52,975 bases of DNA from Nitrospiraceae bacterium UBA2600 (GCA_002339325.1 DDKK01000008.1:1-52975), one strand, 5' to 3'. Shown: positions 38,404-47,431, counted from the first letter of the stretch. A program made the numbers and translations. Notes: generated by a model not told the origin, from the sequence alone.

Positions 38404-40488
38404 GTGGCTACTTACAATTATAACGGAAATAGCATTAAAAATCAAGAACTTTCATTGCATCATCAGCATTTAGAAGATTTAAGAAAGAGCGGTTTATTTG
38501 ATGAGACCATCCTAAGGGCTGACATCAAGAGCGTTCCACCAGCTGAAATAAAGAAACTACTTGGTTTTGAGCCACAAAAATTAATTTCGGCATACATAAT
38601 CCCATATCAGAACACTAAAGGTTTTTTCAGGCTTCGTTGCTTCTATGAAGATGGTTACTCAGGGGCTAAATACTTGCAAAAGAAAGAATCTGGAAGCCAC
38701 ATTTACATTCCACCAGATTTAGATGTTTCAGCTTTAAGAAATTCTGAAATTCCATTATACATAACAGAGGGGGAAAAGAAGGCTTTAAAAGCATACCAAG
38801 AGGGTTTGCCATGCATTGCAATATCTGGGCTTTGGAACTGGAGCAATGGAAAGGGGGAGCTTATAACTGATTTTGACCAGATTGAGCTTAAAAGTAGAAC
38901 TATCTTCTTAGTTCCAGATAATGATTTTACGAAGCAAAATAAGCACGGTTACAAGAAAAATCTTGAGCAGGCTTTGCAGAGACTCGCATTAAAACTTATT
39001 GAAAGAGGAGCTGAGGTTTATCTGGTGGAGCTTCCACAATCGGATGAAAAGGTGGGACTTGATGATTTCTTATGTAAGTATTCTTTAGAGAAGTTTAAAG
39101 AATTACCCATAAAGCAAATTGTTTTAAATGCTGAAAATTACAAGAAAGCTATTCATATACTTAAAAGCGGAGATGTTCTTTCTTTCATTATTTCGGAACT
39201 TTCAAAAAATTATGTTTTAAGACAAAAGGAATTAAATTTGTGTTATCTTGCTTGCCTACTTCCAAAGCTTGGTGAAAACTATACCGTTATTGTTACTGGT
39301 GAGAGTGCTGTTGGTAAATCATCTTTGGTTTCAACTGTGTTTAAATCTATACCAGAAGCTTTTAAGCTGGTTTTTCATTCAGCATCATCAAAGGCTTTAC
39401 TATACAGAAATAAGGACTTGTCAAAAACGGTTCTCTGGATAAATGAACTTTCAGGAGCAAGTGAGATTATTGAACTTCTAAAAGGGCTTATGACAGAAAA
39501 ACAAGCTTCTCACGGAACTGTGAACGACTCAAAAATAGGCAAAAAGTATCAACAGCTTTCAATAAAAGCCGATGGTTTGACTTGTTTTATAACCTCAACA
39601 CGGGAGACTTTTCCAGAAGAATTAGCAAACAGGGCTTTCATACTGAATCTTAAAGCAAATGCTGAAATCATTGAAGCTATAACAAGGCTTCAAGCCGAAA
39701 AAGCTAATGGTAATATAATTGAAAGTTGCGATTATGAACTGTTGAAAGAAATTTACAAAAATGTAAAACCCTATCAAGTGAAGATTCCTTTTGCAAAGGA
39801 AATACAGAAACACTTAGATAAAAGCAAAACAAGAATAACAAGAGATTTTCAAAAAATTTTAGCTTTAATCAAAGCTCACGCTTTACTGAATCAACATCAG
39901 CGTGAAATAAAACATGGCAAAATAATAGCCAACGAAGAGGATTACAAAGCAATTTACGAAATTTCCGATTTAGTTATTGAATCATTCTCAGAATTAAGAA
40001 CCCACCATGTGGAATTTCTCAAAGCATGTGAAGATTGGATAACAAGAGCAGATATTGCAAGACTACTTGGAAAGACAGAAAAAACTATTTTGAACTACTG
40101 TAAGGAACTTAAAGATTTCATAGAAATTGAAGGCAAGGGAAGTGAACAAAAAATCAAATCAGTTTACATTCCAGAAAACCAAAAACCACTTCCACACCCT
40201 AATATTATATTTCCGTTTCCCAATTTCCCAAATTCAAATTCTTTAGAAAATTCAAATACTTATACGGGAAATTGTGAAATTTCCGATAATTTCCGATTTT
40301 CTCAAAATCAATCTGAAGACCCCAAAAACGGGAAAACGGGAAATTTTGGGAAAAATGGCAATTTCCCGTCTAATTCATTGAAATATAAAGAAAAAATGCA
40401 AATCGGAAAATCGGAAACGGAAAACTATATATATGATGAATTTTGGTTAAGGGCAAACTTTGATGATATAGAAATTTTGGATGAATAG
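38404..40488 (+). CDS. replication protein: DUF3854/TOPRIM domain plus P-loop ATPase
   Basis: 694 aa; GTG start with GGGGG. N-terminal DUF3854-like region (ISAYIIPYQNTKGFFRLRCF, IYIPPDL), TOPRIM signatures YITEGEKKALKAYQEG and IFLVPDNDF, then Walker A VTGESAVGKSSLVS (about 297-310), Walker B-like TVLWINELSGASE and TCFITSTRETFPEE as in phage-type helicases. A winged-helix-like segment (ADIARLLGKTEKTILNYCKE) precedes an Asn/Phe/Ser-rich tail encoded by iterated TTTCC/GGAAA sequence. Likely origin recognition and unwinding. Confidence 0.82.
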   Translation: MATYNYNGNSIKNQELSLHHQHLEDLRKSGLFDETILRADIKSVPPAEIKKLLGFEPQKLISAYIIPYQNTKGFFRLRCFYEDGYSGAKYLQKKESGSHIYIPPDLDVSALRNSEIPLYITEGEKKALKAYQEGLPCIAISGLWNWSNGKGELITDFDQIELKSRTIFLVPDNDFTKQNKHGYKKNLEQALQRLALKLIERGAEVYLVELPQSDEKVGLDDFLCKYSLEKFKELPIKQIVLNAENYKKAIHILKSGDVLSFIISELSKNYVLRQKELNLCYLACLLPKLGENYTVIVTGESAVGKSSLVSTVFKSIPEAFKLVFHSASSKALLYRNKDLSKTVLWINELSGASEIIELLKGLMTEKQASHGTVNDSKIGKKYQQLSIKADGLTCFITSTRETFPEELANRAFILNLKANAEIIEAITRLQAEKANGNIIESCDYELLKEIYKNVKPYQVKIPFAKEIQKHLDKSKTRITRDFQKILALIKAHALLNQHQREIKHGKIIANEEDYKAIYEISDLVIESFSELRTHHVEFLKACEDWITRADIARLLGKTEKTILNYCKELKDFIEIEGKGSEQKIKSVYIPENQKPLPHPNIIFPFPNFPNSNSLENSNTYTGNCEISDNFRFSQNQSEDPKNGKTGNFGKNGNFPSNSLKYKEKMQIGKSETENYIYDEFWLRANFDDIEILDE
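40209..40425. repeat. iterons embedded in the replication gene; candidate origin of element 2
   Basis: About 13 copies of TTTCCG/TTTCCC or the inverse CGGAAA/GGGAAA within 217 bp, e.g. ATTTCCGATAATTTCCGATT, ACGGGAAAACGGGAAATTTT and ATCGGAAAATCGGAAACGGA. They encode the low-complexity C-terminal tail of the replication protein. Confidence 0.72.
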
Positions 40489-40490
40489 CT

Positions 40491-40877
40491 ATGAAAGCTT
40501 TAATTCTAAAAAGCTTCAATCTTTATGGTAGAGAGTTTAAAAAAGATGAGGTAACAGAAATTCCTGTTTCAGCATTTAACAAATTGAGTCTTAAAGGGCT
40601 TGTTAAACCCTACTTACCCGATGTTTCAGAAGATGAGTTGCCATTTCTTAAAGCTGAATTTGAAAAAATTTATGCTGAACACATCCAGAGGCTTTCTGAA
40701 ATGCCACTTACAGCATCAATAATCAAGGAGCTTTATCCAGAACTTTATCAAAAACTAAGAGAGCTTGAAGTAAAGATGGATGAGGCATGGCTTACTTTTG
40801 ATTATGAGGCATTCACTGAAGCTTTAAGAGATATTGAAGAAATAATGCAAGTTTGCTTTATCCATGATGAGGGATAA
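40491..40877 (+). CDS. 128-aa hypothetical protein
   Basis: KALILKSFNLYGREFKKDEV then TEIPVSAFNKLSLKGLVKPY; acidic helical C-terminal half ending EEIMQVCFIHDEG. Follows the replication gene by 2 bp. The N-terminal strands look like the small phage proteins that begin with a KA-L-L pattern; unassigned. Confidence 0.55.
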   Translation: MKALILKSFNLYGREFKKDEVTEIPVSAFNKLSLKGLVKPYLPDVSEDELPFLKAEFEKIYAEHIQRLSEMPLTASIIKELYPELYQKLRELEVKMDEAWLTFDYEAFTEALRDIEEIMQVCFIHDEG

Positions 40878-40933
40878 CAATGTTTTTAAAACGCATCCAT
40901 TGGATGCTAAATAAAAAAACAAGGGGGTTAACA

Positions 40934-41269
40934 ATGAAAGCAAAAATTGCACTCTCGGAGGAACTTCAAGAGAAAAAGGCTTGGATTGAAAAAACTTTCC
41001 CTTTAAGAGATATTGAATCTCTTAGCAAGTTTTTCAATGTATCACCAGTTACAATTCTTGATCTTAAACACAGGTATCCTAAAATGCCATGTGAGCAGAC
41101 ACCAGATGGTTTTTACTGCACTGATGTAATTGAGATGCTCAGATTCTGGGTAGCCTATACAAGAGCTAAAAATGCTCATTCACGGTATCCTACTATCGTA
41201 TGGTATGAATATCACACTAATTTTGGACCATTTATGAAGGATATTCCCCCAATTGACTCTTACAGATAA
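40934..41269 (+). CDS. 111-aa HTH-like hypothetical protein
   Basis: Start at 40934 (GGGGG upstream) preferred to 40880. FPLRDIESLSKFFNVSPVTI then LDLKHRYPKMPCEQTPDGFY has a helix-turn-helix and wing outline; the tail IVWYEYHTNFGPFMKD is aromatic. Could be a small DNA-binding protein. Confidence 0.5.
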   Translation: MKAKIALSEELQEKKAWIEKTFPLRDIESLSKFFNVSPVTILDLKHRYPKMPCEQTPDGFYCTDVIEMLRFWVAYTRAKNAHSRYPTIVWYEYHTNFGPFMKDIPPIDSYR

Positions 41270-41275
41270 CATGAT

Positions 41276-41515
41276 ATGCAAAGATTATTAACCATAAGGG
41301 AAGCTTGCAGTCTTCTTAAGGTCTCCCAAAAAACCCTTTATCGCTACCTTAAGGATGGTAAGCTTCCCTTTGTTAAGCTTTCAAATAGAGCAGTGAGAAT
41401 TAAAGAAGTGGATATCATGAATCTTATCACAGAAAACACCATCATTTATGAACCAACTGAAAGAACTGAAGAAGTGGCAAAAAAAGTTCTTGAAAAAATT
41501 CTAAGCAGGGGTTAA
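41276..41515 (+). CDS. xis: excisionase-like AlpA/MerR HTH protein
   Basis: 79 aa. QRLLTIREACSLLKVSQKTL, YRYLKDGKLPFVKLSNRAVR, IKEVDIMNLI is the same fold and size as the protein beside integrase 1 (5483-5716). Upstream of the integrase on the same strand. Symbol by analogy. Confidence 0.7.
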   Translation: MQRLLTIREACSLLKVSQKTLYRYLKDGKLPFVKLSNRAVRIKEVDIMNLITENTIIYEPTERTEEVAKKVLEKILSRG

Positions 41516-41518
41516 ATT

Positions 41519-41581
41519 ATGATTAAACCACTGTTCTTTGAAAAGCTCAGGAAGCCTTGCATTGCCATTGAAAGGGGGTAA
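41519..41581 (+). CDS. 20-codon leader ORF before integrase 2
   Basis: ATG to TAA frame (MIKPLFFEKLRKPCIAIERG). Its stop overlaps the integrase ribosome site AAAGGGGG. No clear ribosome site of its own. It might couple translation, or be chance. Confidence 0.2.
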   Translation: MIKPLFFEKLRKPCIAIERG

Positions 41582-41584
41582 CCA

Positions 41585-42655
41585 ATGGGTTTATTTAAGC
41601 GTGGCAATGTATGGTGGGCTTCTGTTGTTCATGATGGCAAACAGTATCGTTTCAGCTGTAAAACTTCCGATAAATCAGAAGCTCAAGCCGTATATGCTAA
41701 AGTGTTATTGGAACTTAAGCAAGGCAATGTAAGGAAAAGGGAAAGTAAACCAGAAAAGCCAAAGCTTACCTATGCCGAATACTATGAAGAACATTATCTT
41801 AAATGGTGTAACGGCAGGCAGGCCTTTTATAACAAGATGAAAAAATATGCACTCAACAGAATGCCAGAATGGTTTAAAAAGCTGAAGCTAACCGATATAG
41901 GAACTAAGGAAGTGGAACTACTTCAGAACTACTATATGGAGAAAAACCTATCCGTTGCTACCTGTAACAGATACATAAGCATAGTTAAAGCTTCCTTTAC
42001 CAAAGCTGAGGAGTGGGGATTAATCACTGAACAACAGCTTAAGGCAGTTCGGAAAGTGAAACCACTTAAAGGAGAGGTAAGCAGGCTTAGGTTTCTTTCT
42101 GAAGAAGAAATTCAGAATCTTTTATCACACTGTGATAACTACCTCTACCCTATCGTTTTCACTGCACTTAATACAGGCATGAGAAGAGGAGAAATTCTTA
42201 ATCTAAAGTGGGATAATGTAGATTTCAGAACTGGATTTATCTATCTGGAGAAAACAAAGAACGGATACCGTAGGGAAATACCCATGAATGAAAGCTTAAA
42301 AGCACTCATGAGGCAACTTTACACTCAAAGAAGGCTTGATACTGATTACATATTCATTAACCCTAAAACAGGAACAAGGCTAACGGAATTTAAAAGAAGC
42401 TTTGCCACTGCACTTAAGAAGGCTAAAATAAGGGATTTCAGATTCCACGATTTAAGACATACATTCGCAAGCCAACTTATCATGAAGGGAGCTGATTTAA
42501 AAACGGTGCAGGAGCTTTTAGGGCATAGAACCTTAGCAATGACCCTTAGGTATTCCCATCTTTCACAATCACACAAAAAAGAAGCTGTAAAGTTGCTTGA
42601 TAAGGCAGTTTATCACAATTTTTATCACAATTTTATCACAGTGGGCTATAAGTGA
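41585..42655 (+). CDS. int: tyrosine recombinase (integrase) of element 2
   Basis: 356 aa. GLFKRGNVWWASVVHDGKQY, TGMRRGEILNL (Arg I), KTKNGYRREIPM (Lys), HDLRHTFASQL (HxxR), LGHRTLAMTLRYSHLS (His, Tyr). Strikingly similar to integrase 1 over the full length. The 3' end codes YHNFYHNFITV across the TTTATCACA arm repeats. It abuts tRNA-Ala(CGC), its presumed target. Confidence 0.94.
   Translation: MGLFKRGNVWWASVVHDGKQYRFSCKTSDKSEAQAVYAKVLLELKQGNVRKRESKPEKPKLTYAEYYEEHYLKWCNGRQAFYNKMKKYALNRMPEWFKKLKLTDIGTKEVELLQNYYMEKNLSVATCNRYISIVKASFTKAEEWGLITEQQLKAVRKVKPLKGEVSRLRFLSEEEIQNLLSHCDNYLYPIVFTALNTGMRRGEILNLKWDNVDFRTGFIYLEKTKNGYRREIPMNESLKALMRQLYTQRRLDTDYIFINPKTGTRLTEFKRSFATALKKAKIRDFRFHDLRHTFASQLIMKGADLKTVQELLGHRTLAMTLRYSHLSQSHKKEAVKLLDKAVYHNFYHNFITVGYK
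42609..42640 (-). repeat. integrase arm-type repeats, right end of element 2
   Basis: TTTATCACA at 42609-42617, 42621-42629 and 42632-42640 (inverse of TGTGATAAA), 52-83 bp from the tRNA, within the integrase's last codons, mirroring element 1. Confidence 0.62.
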
Positions 42656-42691
42656 GATTATCCAACCTTTAAAAACCCTTGAAAATACTAA

Positions 42692-42764
42692 TGGAGCTGA
42701 GGGGAGTTGAACCCCCGACCTCCAGAGTGCGATTCTGGCGCTCTCCCAACTGAGCTACAGCCCC
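42692..42764 (-). tRNA. tRNA-Ala (anticodon CGC), att site of element 2
   Basis: - strand GGGGCTG acceptor pairs with CAGCTCC; anticodon stem CCAGA/TCTGG encloses ATCGCAC, giving anticodon CGC; T-arm GGGGG TTCAACT CCCCT. No encoded CCA (TTAG follows the discriminator A). Its 3' half is duplicated in diverged form at 34027-34069. Confidence 0.96.
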
Positions 42765-42823
42765 GATTTGCCCGATTTGTTTTATAATATCATATTTGAA
42801 AAATTTAAAGGGAGGAGCTTTGA

Positions 42824-43840
42824 ATGAACTGGCAGGAAGTAAAAAAAGTTGCTAAGGAAAAACTAAAACCCTACTGTCGTGTCTGTCCCGTCTGCAATGG
42901 TGTCGTGTGTGCTGGAGAAGTGCCCGGAATGGGAGGCGTTGGCACTGGTTCTTCTTTTAAGGCGAATATTGAGGCACTAAATCGTTACAAACTTAATCTA
43001 TCAACAATTCACGAGGTAAGACAGCCTGATACAACCTTTAAACTTTTTAATGAGACTCTTTCTATTCCTGTTATGGCAGCTCCTATTACAGGCTCTACAT
43101 ACAATATGGGTGGTGCAATTACTGAGGAAGTCTACTGCGAAGAGGTAGTTGCAGGTTCTCTAATGGCTGGCACTATTGGGTGGACAGGCGATGGAGCAGA
43201 CCCTCTTATGTATGGAAGCGGAATAGAAGCCATAAAGAAGAATAACGGAAAGGGGATTCCGATAATCAAGCCAAGAGCACAGGGTGAGATTATAAGGAGA
43301 ATAAAACTTGCCGAAGAGGCAGGTGCCATTGCAGTAGGAGTAGATATTGATGGAGCTGGCTTAATTACAATGGCATTGAAAGGACAACCTGTAAGTCCTA
43401 AGTCTCCGAAAGAACTTGAAGAACTTGTAAAGTCAACCAGTCTCCCATTTATTCTGAAAGGCATAATGACTCTTAGGGAAGCTAAGATTGCCTATGAAAT
43501 TGGTGCAAAAGCTATTGTCGTATCCAATCACGGCGGAAGAATACTTGACCATACACCTGGCGTAGCCGAGGTTTTGCCTGAAATCGCTGATAGCCTAAAA
43601 GGTAAACTCACAATTATCGCTGATGGAGGAGTTAGAAGTGGCGTTGATGTGCTCAAAATGCTGGCTCTTGGTGCAGAGGCAGTGTTAATTGGCAGACCCG
43701 TTGTGGTTGCTGTGTTTGGTAATGGTAGAGAAGGGCTAAAGCTTTATTTTAATAACATTAAAAATGAACTCGCTCAGGCTATGCTTCTTACAGGTGTAAG
43801 TTCTGTAACGAATGTACCGAGGGATATTTTAAGGGTCTGA
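42824..43840 (+). CDS. FMN-dependent alpha-hydroxy-acid dehydrogenase family protein
   Basis: 338 aa. TIM-barrel flavoenzyme: IPVMAAPITGSTYNMGG, IIKPRAQG, FILKGIMTLREAKIAYEIGA, and VVSNHGGRILDHTPG with the catalytic His and Arg of the lactate/glycolate oxidase family. C-terminal ADGGVRSGVDVLKMLALGAE, LIGRP bind FMN phosphate. The Cys-rich N-terminus (YCRVCPVCNGVVCAG) is unusual. Substrate unknown. GGGAGGAG ribosome site. Confidence 0.85.
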   Translation: MNWQEVKKVAKEKLKPYCRVCPVCNGVVCAGEVPGMGGVGTGSSFKANIEALNRYKLNLSTIHEVRQPDTTFKLFNETLSIPVMAAPITGSTYNMGGAITEEVYCEEVVAGSLMAGTIGWTGDGADPLMYGSGIEAIKKNNGKGIPIIKPRAQGEIIRRIKLAEEAGAIAVGVDIDGAGLITMALKGQPVSPKSPKELEELVKSTSLPFILKGIMTLREAKIAYEIGAKAIVVSNHGGRILDHTPGVAEVLPEIADSLKGKLTIIADGGVRSGVDVLKMLALGAEAVLIGRPVVVAVFGNGREGLKLYFNNIKNELAQAMLLTGVSSVTNVPRDILRV

Positions 43841-44998
43841 TAAATCTTTGCTCAGGCATATTGCCTGGGCAGCTATTCCCTCCTGTCTTCCGATAAATCC
43901 CATACCTTCGTTTGTCTTGGCTTTTATATTTACTTTTAGTCCGATTTTTGCAAAGTTTTTTTCCATCTCAGGTATATACCTTGCCATTTTGGGCTTTTCT
44001 GCAAATATGGTGCAGTCAATCCATAAGGGTTCAATATTGTTTAATCTCAAGAGGTTTAGGGTTTTCTCAAGTAAAAGAAGGCTTGATATGTCTTTGTAAG
44101 AGGGGTCTGTATCGGGGAAATGTCTACCAATGTCTCCAACTCCTGCAGAACCTAAGAGAGAATCTATAATTGCATGGGTAAGAACGTCGGCATCGGAATG
44201 TCCTACAAGTCCCTTTTCATAGGGAATTTCAACTCCGCCAATTATTAGTTTCCTTCCTTTTTCAAATCTGTGGCTGTCGTAACCTATACCTATCCGCAGA
44301 GAATCAAAAAGGTTTGTTTTTTTGTTAATTAGGCTTTTCATTCTGTCTAAATCTTCCTTTTTTGTTATTTTAAGGTTGTCCAAGTCTCCCTCAGCTAAGG
44401 CTATTTTTCCACCGTATCTCTCTATTAAAGAAGCATCATCGGTGCCGAAAAATCCCTCTCTGTAAGCCTGCTCATAGGCCTTAAGTAGTTTCTTATACCA
44501 GAATGCCTGAGGCGTCTGCACAGCAATTAAGACTTCTCTGTTTAAAGTTCCGCCAACAATCTTTTTGTTTTTAAGCCATTTTATCGTATCTGTAAGAGAA
44601 ATGCCCGGGATTACACCATCAACAGAAAGGTCAAGAGCGTTGACTACTCTATCTAAGAGCTCCTTTTTGAGAAGGGGTCTTGCGGCATCATGAATTAGGA
44701 CAATTTCAGTATCCTCTGGTAACAATTTCAAAGCATTGTAAACAGAATCCTGCCTCTCTTTGCCTCCTTCTATGATTCTCTCAACCTTTGTTATGTTGAA
44801 TCTCTTTATCTCATTTTCAACTCTGTCAAACATCTCCTTTCTTGTGACTATCCAGATGTGGTCAATTTTTTCTGAGACTTCAAATGGCTCAATAGCCCAG
44901 ATAAATAAGGGTTTATCCTGTATTTCGGTGAAAACTTTATTGGAGGAACCAAATCTTTTTCCCTTGCCAGCAGCAACGATTATGGCTCTAACTTTCAT
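43829..44998 (-). CDS. ispDF: bifunctional IspD/IspF (MEP pathway)
   Basis: Two consecutive isoprenoid steps in one chain: the N-terminal CTP:MEP cytidylyltransferase (IIVAAGKGKRFGSSNK, IHDAARPLL, VQTPQAFWY, DDASLIERYGG) and C-terminal MECDP synthase (IGIGYDSHRF, GHSDADVLTHAIIDSLLGSA, GRHFPDTDPSYKDISS, KAKTNEGMGFIGRQEGIAAQ). About 390 aa as in other fusions. Start 44998 preferred; ATG at 45007 directly after the upstream stop is also possible. Its 3' end overlaps the convergent dehydrogenase gene by 12 bp. Confidence 0.95.
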   Translation of the reverse strand: MKVRAIIVAAGKGKRFGSSNKVFTEIQDKPLFIWAIEPFEVSEKIDHIWIVTRKEMFDRVENEIKRFNITKVERIIEGGKERQDSVYNALKLLPEDTEIVLIHDAARPLLKKELLDRVVNALDLSVDGVIPGISLTDTIKWLKNKKIVGGTLNREVLIAVQTPQAFWYKKLLKAYEQAYREGFFGTDDASLIERYGGKIALAEGDLDNLKITKKEDLDRMKSLINKKTNLFDSLRIGIGYDSHRFEKGRKLIIGGVEIPYEKGLVGHSDADVLTHAIIDSLLGSAGVGDIGRHFPDTDPSYKDISSLLLLEKTLNLLRLNNIEPLWIDCTIFAEKPKMARYIPEMEKNFAKIGLKVNIKAKTNEGMGFIGRQEGIAAQAICLSKDLSDP

Positions 44999-45007
44999 TC
45001 TCAACAT

Positions 45008-46003
45008 CTACTCAGTATCTTCTTCCTGACTATCTGTTCGGGGTTTACCGAAAATCATCCTTCCAGTGCCTGTCTGTAAAATGCTATGAATTAGAATATC
45101 AATGCTCTTACCTATGTATGGTCGTCCTTCCTCAACAACAACCATTGTGCCATCATCTAAATAGGCAACTCCCTGGTCTGGCTCTTTTCCTTCCTTTATA
45201 ATGAAAAGCCTTAAAACTTCTCCTGGCAACACTGGCGGTCTCATGGCTTGAGCAAGTTCATTTAGGTTTAGCACAGGCACTCCTCTGAGTTGCGCAATTT
45301 TTATGAGGTTAAGGTCGTTTGTTATGAGCGTTCCTTTAAGTCCTCTTGTAAGTTCTACAAGTTTTATGTCAACTTCTTTTATTTCTGGAATATCCTTTTC
45401 AATTACTTCAAATTTTATCCTCTCTGCTCTCTGAATTCTCTGGAGTATGTCAAGAGCTCTTTTACCTTTTGCTCTCCTTAAAGGGTCTGGGGAGTCGGCA
45501 ATATACTGAATCTCCCTTAAAATAAATCGAGGTATTAAAATAGTCCCTTTGATAAAACCCAGCTCCACCAAGTCTGCAATTCTACCGTCGATAAGCACAT
45601 TAGTATCCAAAACTTTAGGCTCATCCCATAGCGATTCTTTTTTTATTACTGTTAAAAGGTCTGTGAGTTTTATTTTTTCAGCTTTTTTATAACCATAGAT
45701 ACCACAACCATAGATAAAACCAGTTGTGATGAAAAATGCTACGGTCTTTAAATTTGTTGAAAAAATAAGAAGAGGTATACTAAGGAGTGTTCCCACAAGA
45801 AAGCCCGAAAAAACTCCAACAAACGTAAAAAAAAGCTGTGACGAAGACATCTTTTTAATGCTTTTGAAGATTAGAATTGATAAGATTAAGCTTCCTAAGA
45901 CAATTAGCATACCATCAAAATTTACTATATCTACTCCTTTAAATATCCAGCTAAAAAAAGTAGCTCCGACTGTTATAAGAAAAAGCAGAATTAGTATGCT
46001 CAT
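45008..46003 (-). CDS. PIN-TRAM membrane protein (YacL type)
   Basis: 331 aa. Four N-terminal membrane helices (about 3-20, 30-46, 55-78, 88-108), a PIN domain (VLDTNVLIDGRIADLVELGF ... GTLITNDLNLIKIAQLRGVP), and a C-terminal TRAM domain (LFIIKEGKEPDQGVAYLDDG, TMVVVEEG). YacL-like proteins are predicted membrane-tethered RNases. Usual neighbour of ispD in many bacteria, consistent here; overlaps the htrA stop. Confidence 0.88.
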   Translation of the reverse strand: MSILILLFLITVGATFFSWIFKGVDIVNFDGMLIVLGSLILSILIFKSIKKMSSSQLFFTFVGVFSGFLVGTLLSIPLLIFSTNLKTVAFFITTGFIYGCGIYGYKKAEKIKLTDLLTVIKKESLWDEPKVLDTNVLIDGRIADLVELGFIKGTILIPRFILREIQYIADSPDPLRRAKGKRALDILQRIQRAERIKFEVIEKDIPEIKEVDIKLVELTRGLKGTLITNDLNLIKIAQLRGVPVLNLNELAQAMRPPVLPGEVLRLFIIKEGKEPDQGVAYLDDGTMVVVEEGRPYIGKSIDILIHSILQTGTGRMIFGKPRTDSQEEDTE

Positions 46004-47430
46004 GACGAAGAGATAATTGTATAAAATTTTTTTCCAGCCCTGTTGATTAGGACTAACACATCGGTTCTTGTGATTTTCTGTATCGCTCTTTGGAAGTCTG
46101 AGACAGTTGAAATTCTTTGTCTTTCAATTTCCATAATTAAATCTCCCTTTCTTAAACCAGAATTTTCAGCGGGAGAACCAGAATCAATTCTGTATATTAC
46201 AACTCCTCGCTCTTCAGGGTCTACACCAATCTGTTTTGCCATAGAAGGGTCAAGGTCAACCACAGACAAACCCTTAAAGGGACTTTCTGAAGTTCCCTGA
46301 TTTTTCTTCGCAGTTTTTGTCTCATATGATGCATCAAAGGGAAGTTGAGCAATAGAAGCAGTAACAGTGAAAATCTGATTGTCTCGCCATATTTTTATGT
46401 TAACTACTGAACCTATTTTACTCTGGGCTACTAAATTCCTTAACAAAGCACTTTCAGAGACTTCCCTTCCATCAAACTCAATTATTATGTCGCCTCTTTT
46501 AAGTCCAGCCTTGTAGGCAGGGCTGTTCTTTGTTACGTCAGTTATAATAGCGCCTTTTGGTTCCTTAAGATTAAATCTCTCTGCCAATTCAGCGGTAAGG
46601 TCCTGAACCATGATACCAATCCATCCTCTTATTACCCTCCCCTCTTTAATGAGGCTATCTTTAATAACTTTTGCCATGTTACTTGGAACAGCAAATCCTA
46701 TTCCTTGATATCCACCTGTTCTCGAAAATATAGCTGTATTTATACCAATTATCTCACCTCTTATGTTTACAAGAGGACCACCTGAGTTGCCGGGATTAAT
46801 GGCAGCATCGGTCTGAATAAAATCCTCATAATCGGCAATTCCCACGTCTGCCCTGCCTGTAGCGCTTATTATTCCCATAGTTACAGTATGAGTCAAGCCG
46901 TAAGGATTACCAATAGCTAAAACAAAATCTCCCACCTGAAGCTTGTCTGAGTCTCCCCAGGGAGCAACAGGCAAATCCTTTGCTCCAATTTTGATAACTG
47001 CCAGGTCTGTTTTGGGGTCAACGCCTATTACGGTTGCCTTAAAAGTCCTCCTATCATAAAGAGTAACCCTGATATCATCTGCCTGTTCTATGACATGAAA
47101 GTTTGTAAGCAGATATCCATCTGATGATACCACTACTCCAGAGCCCATGCTCATCTCCTTAAATTTCTTTCCATGAGAGTTTCCGAAAGGAGCAAGGAAT
47201 TCAAAAAGTTCATCAAGAGTTGGCGGGTTCTGAACAGTTCTTGTTGTTGAAATGTTTACAACCGATGGCGATACAGCTTTAACTATTTCGGAAAAACTTT
47301 TTACTGGCTCTACAATGTCTCTGTATATTGGAATGGATTGTTTAGGAGCGTTAAGTGTATAAAAAATCAATAATCCTGCTATAATTCCTGCGGAGAAAAT
47401 CAAAAGTGCTATTATTTTTCTATTTCTCAT
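46000..47430 (-). CDS. degP: HtrA/DegP-family serine protease
   Basis: 476 aa. N-terminal membrane/signal segment (IIALLIFSAGIIAGLLIFY), trypsin-like domain with triad H112 (TNFHVIEQ), D142 (DLAVIKI) and S216 (NPGNSGGPL), then two PDZ domains (about 275-360 and 380-470: GAIITDVTKNSPAYKAGLKR; GVVIYRIDSGSPAENSGLRK). Periplasmic protein quality control. It overlaps the PIN-TRAM gene by 4 bp and follows selB by 1 bp. Confidence 0.95.
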   Translation of the reverse strand: MRNRKIIALLIFSAGIIAGLLIFYTLNAPKQSIPIYRDIVEPVKSFSEIVKAVSPSVVNISTTRTVQNPPTLDELFEFLAPFGNSHGKKFKEMSMGSGVVVSSDGYLLTNFHVIEQADDIRVTLYDRRTFKATVIGVDPKTDLAVIKIGAKDLPVAPWGDSDKLQVGDFVLAIGNPYGLTHTVTMGIISATGRADVGIADYEDFIQTDAAINPGNSGGPLVNIRGEIIGINTAIFSRTGGYQGIGFAVPSNMAKVIKDSLIKEGRVIRGWIGIMVQDLTAELAERFNLKEPKGAIITDVTKNSPAYKAGLKRGDIIIEFDGREVSESALLRNLVAQSKIGSVVNIKIWRDNQIFTVTASIAQLPFDASYETKTAKKNQGTSESPFKGLSVVDLDPSMAKQIGVDPEERGVVIYRIDSGSPAENSGLRKGDLIMEIERQRISTVSDFQRAIQKITRTDVLVLINRAGKKFYTIISSS

Positions 47431-47431
47431 C

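Larger units (their letters stand above)
34027..42734. mobile_element. element 2: small tRNA-Ala(CGC)-integrated element
   Basis: 8,665 bp core to core between the tRNA fragment and the intact tRNA. Integrase next to the tRNA, AlpA-like HTH, a TOPRIM-ATPase replication protein with internal iterons, HicBA, a broken ParB-like gene and several small unknown genes. No relaxase, capsid or terminase is recognised. Satellite-like or plasmid-like element with a lifestyle dependent on another element (inference). Confidence 0.85.
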
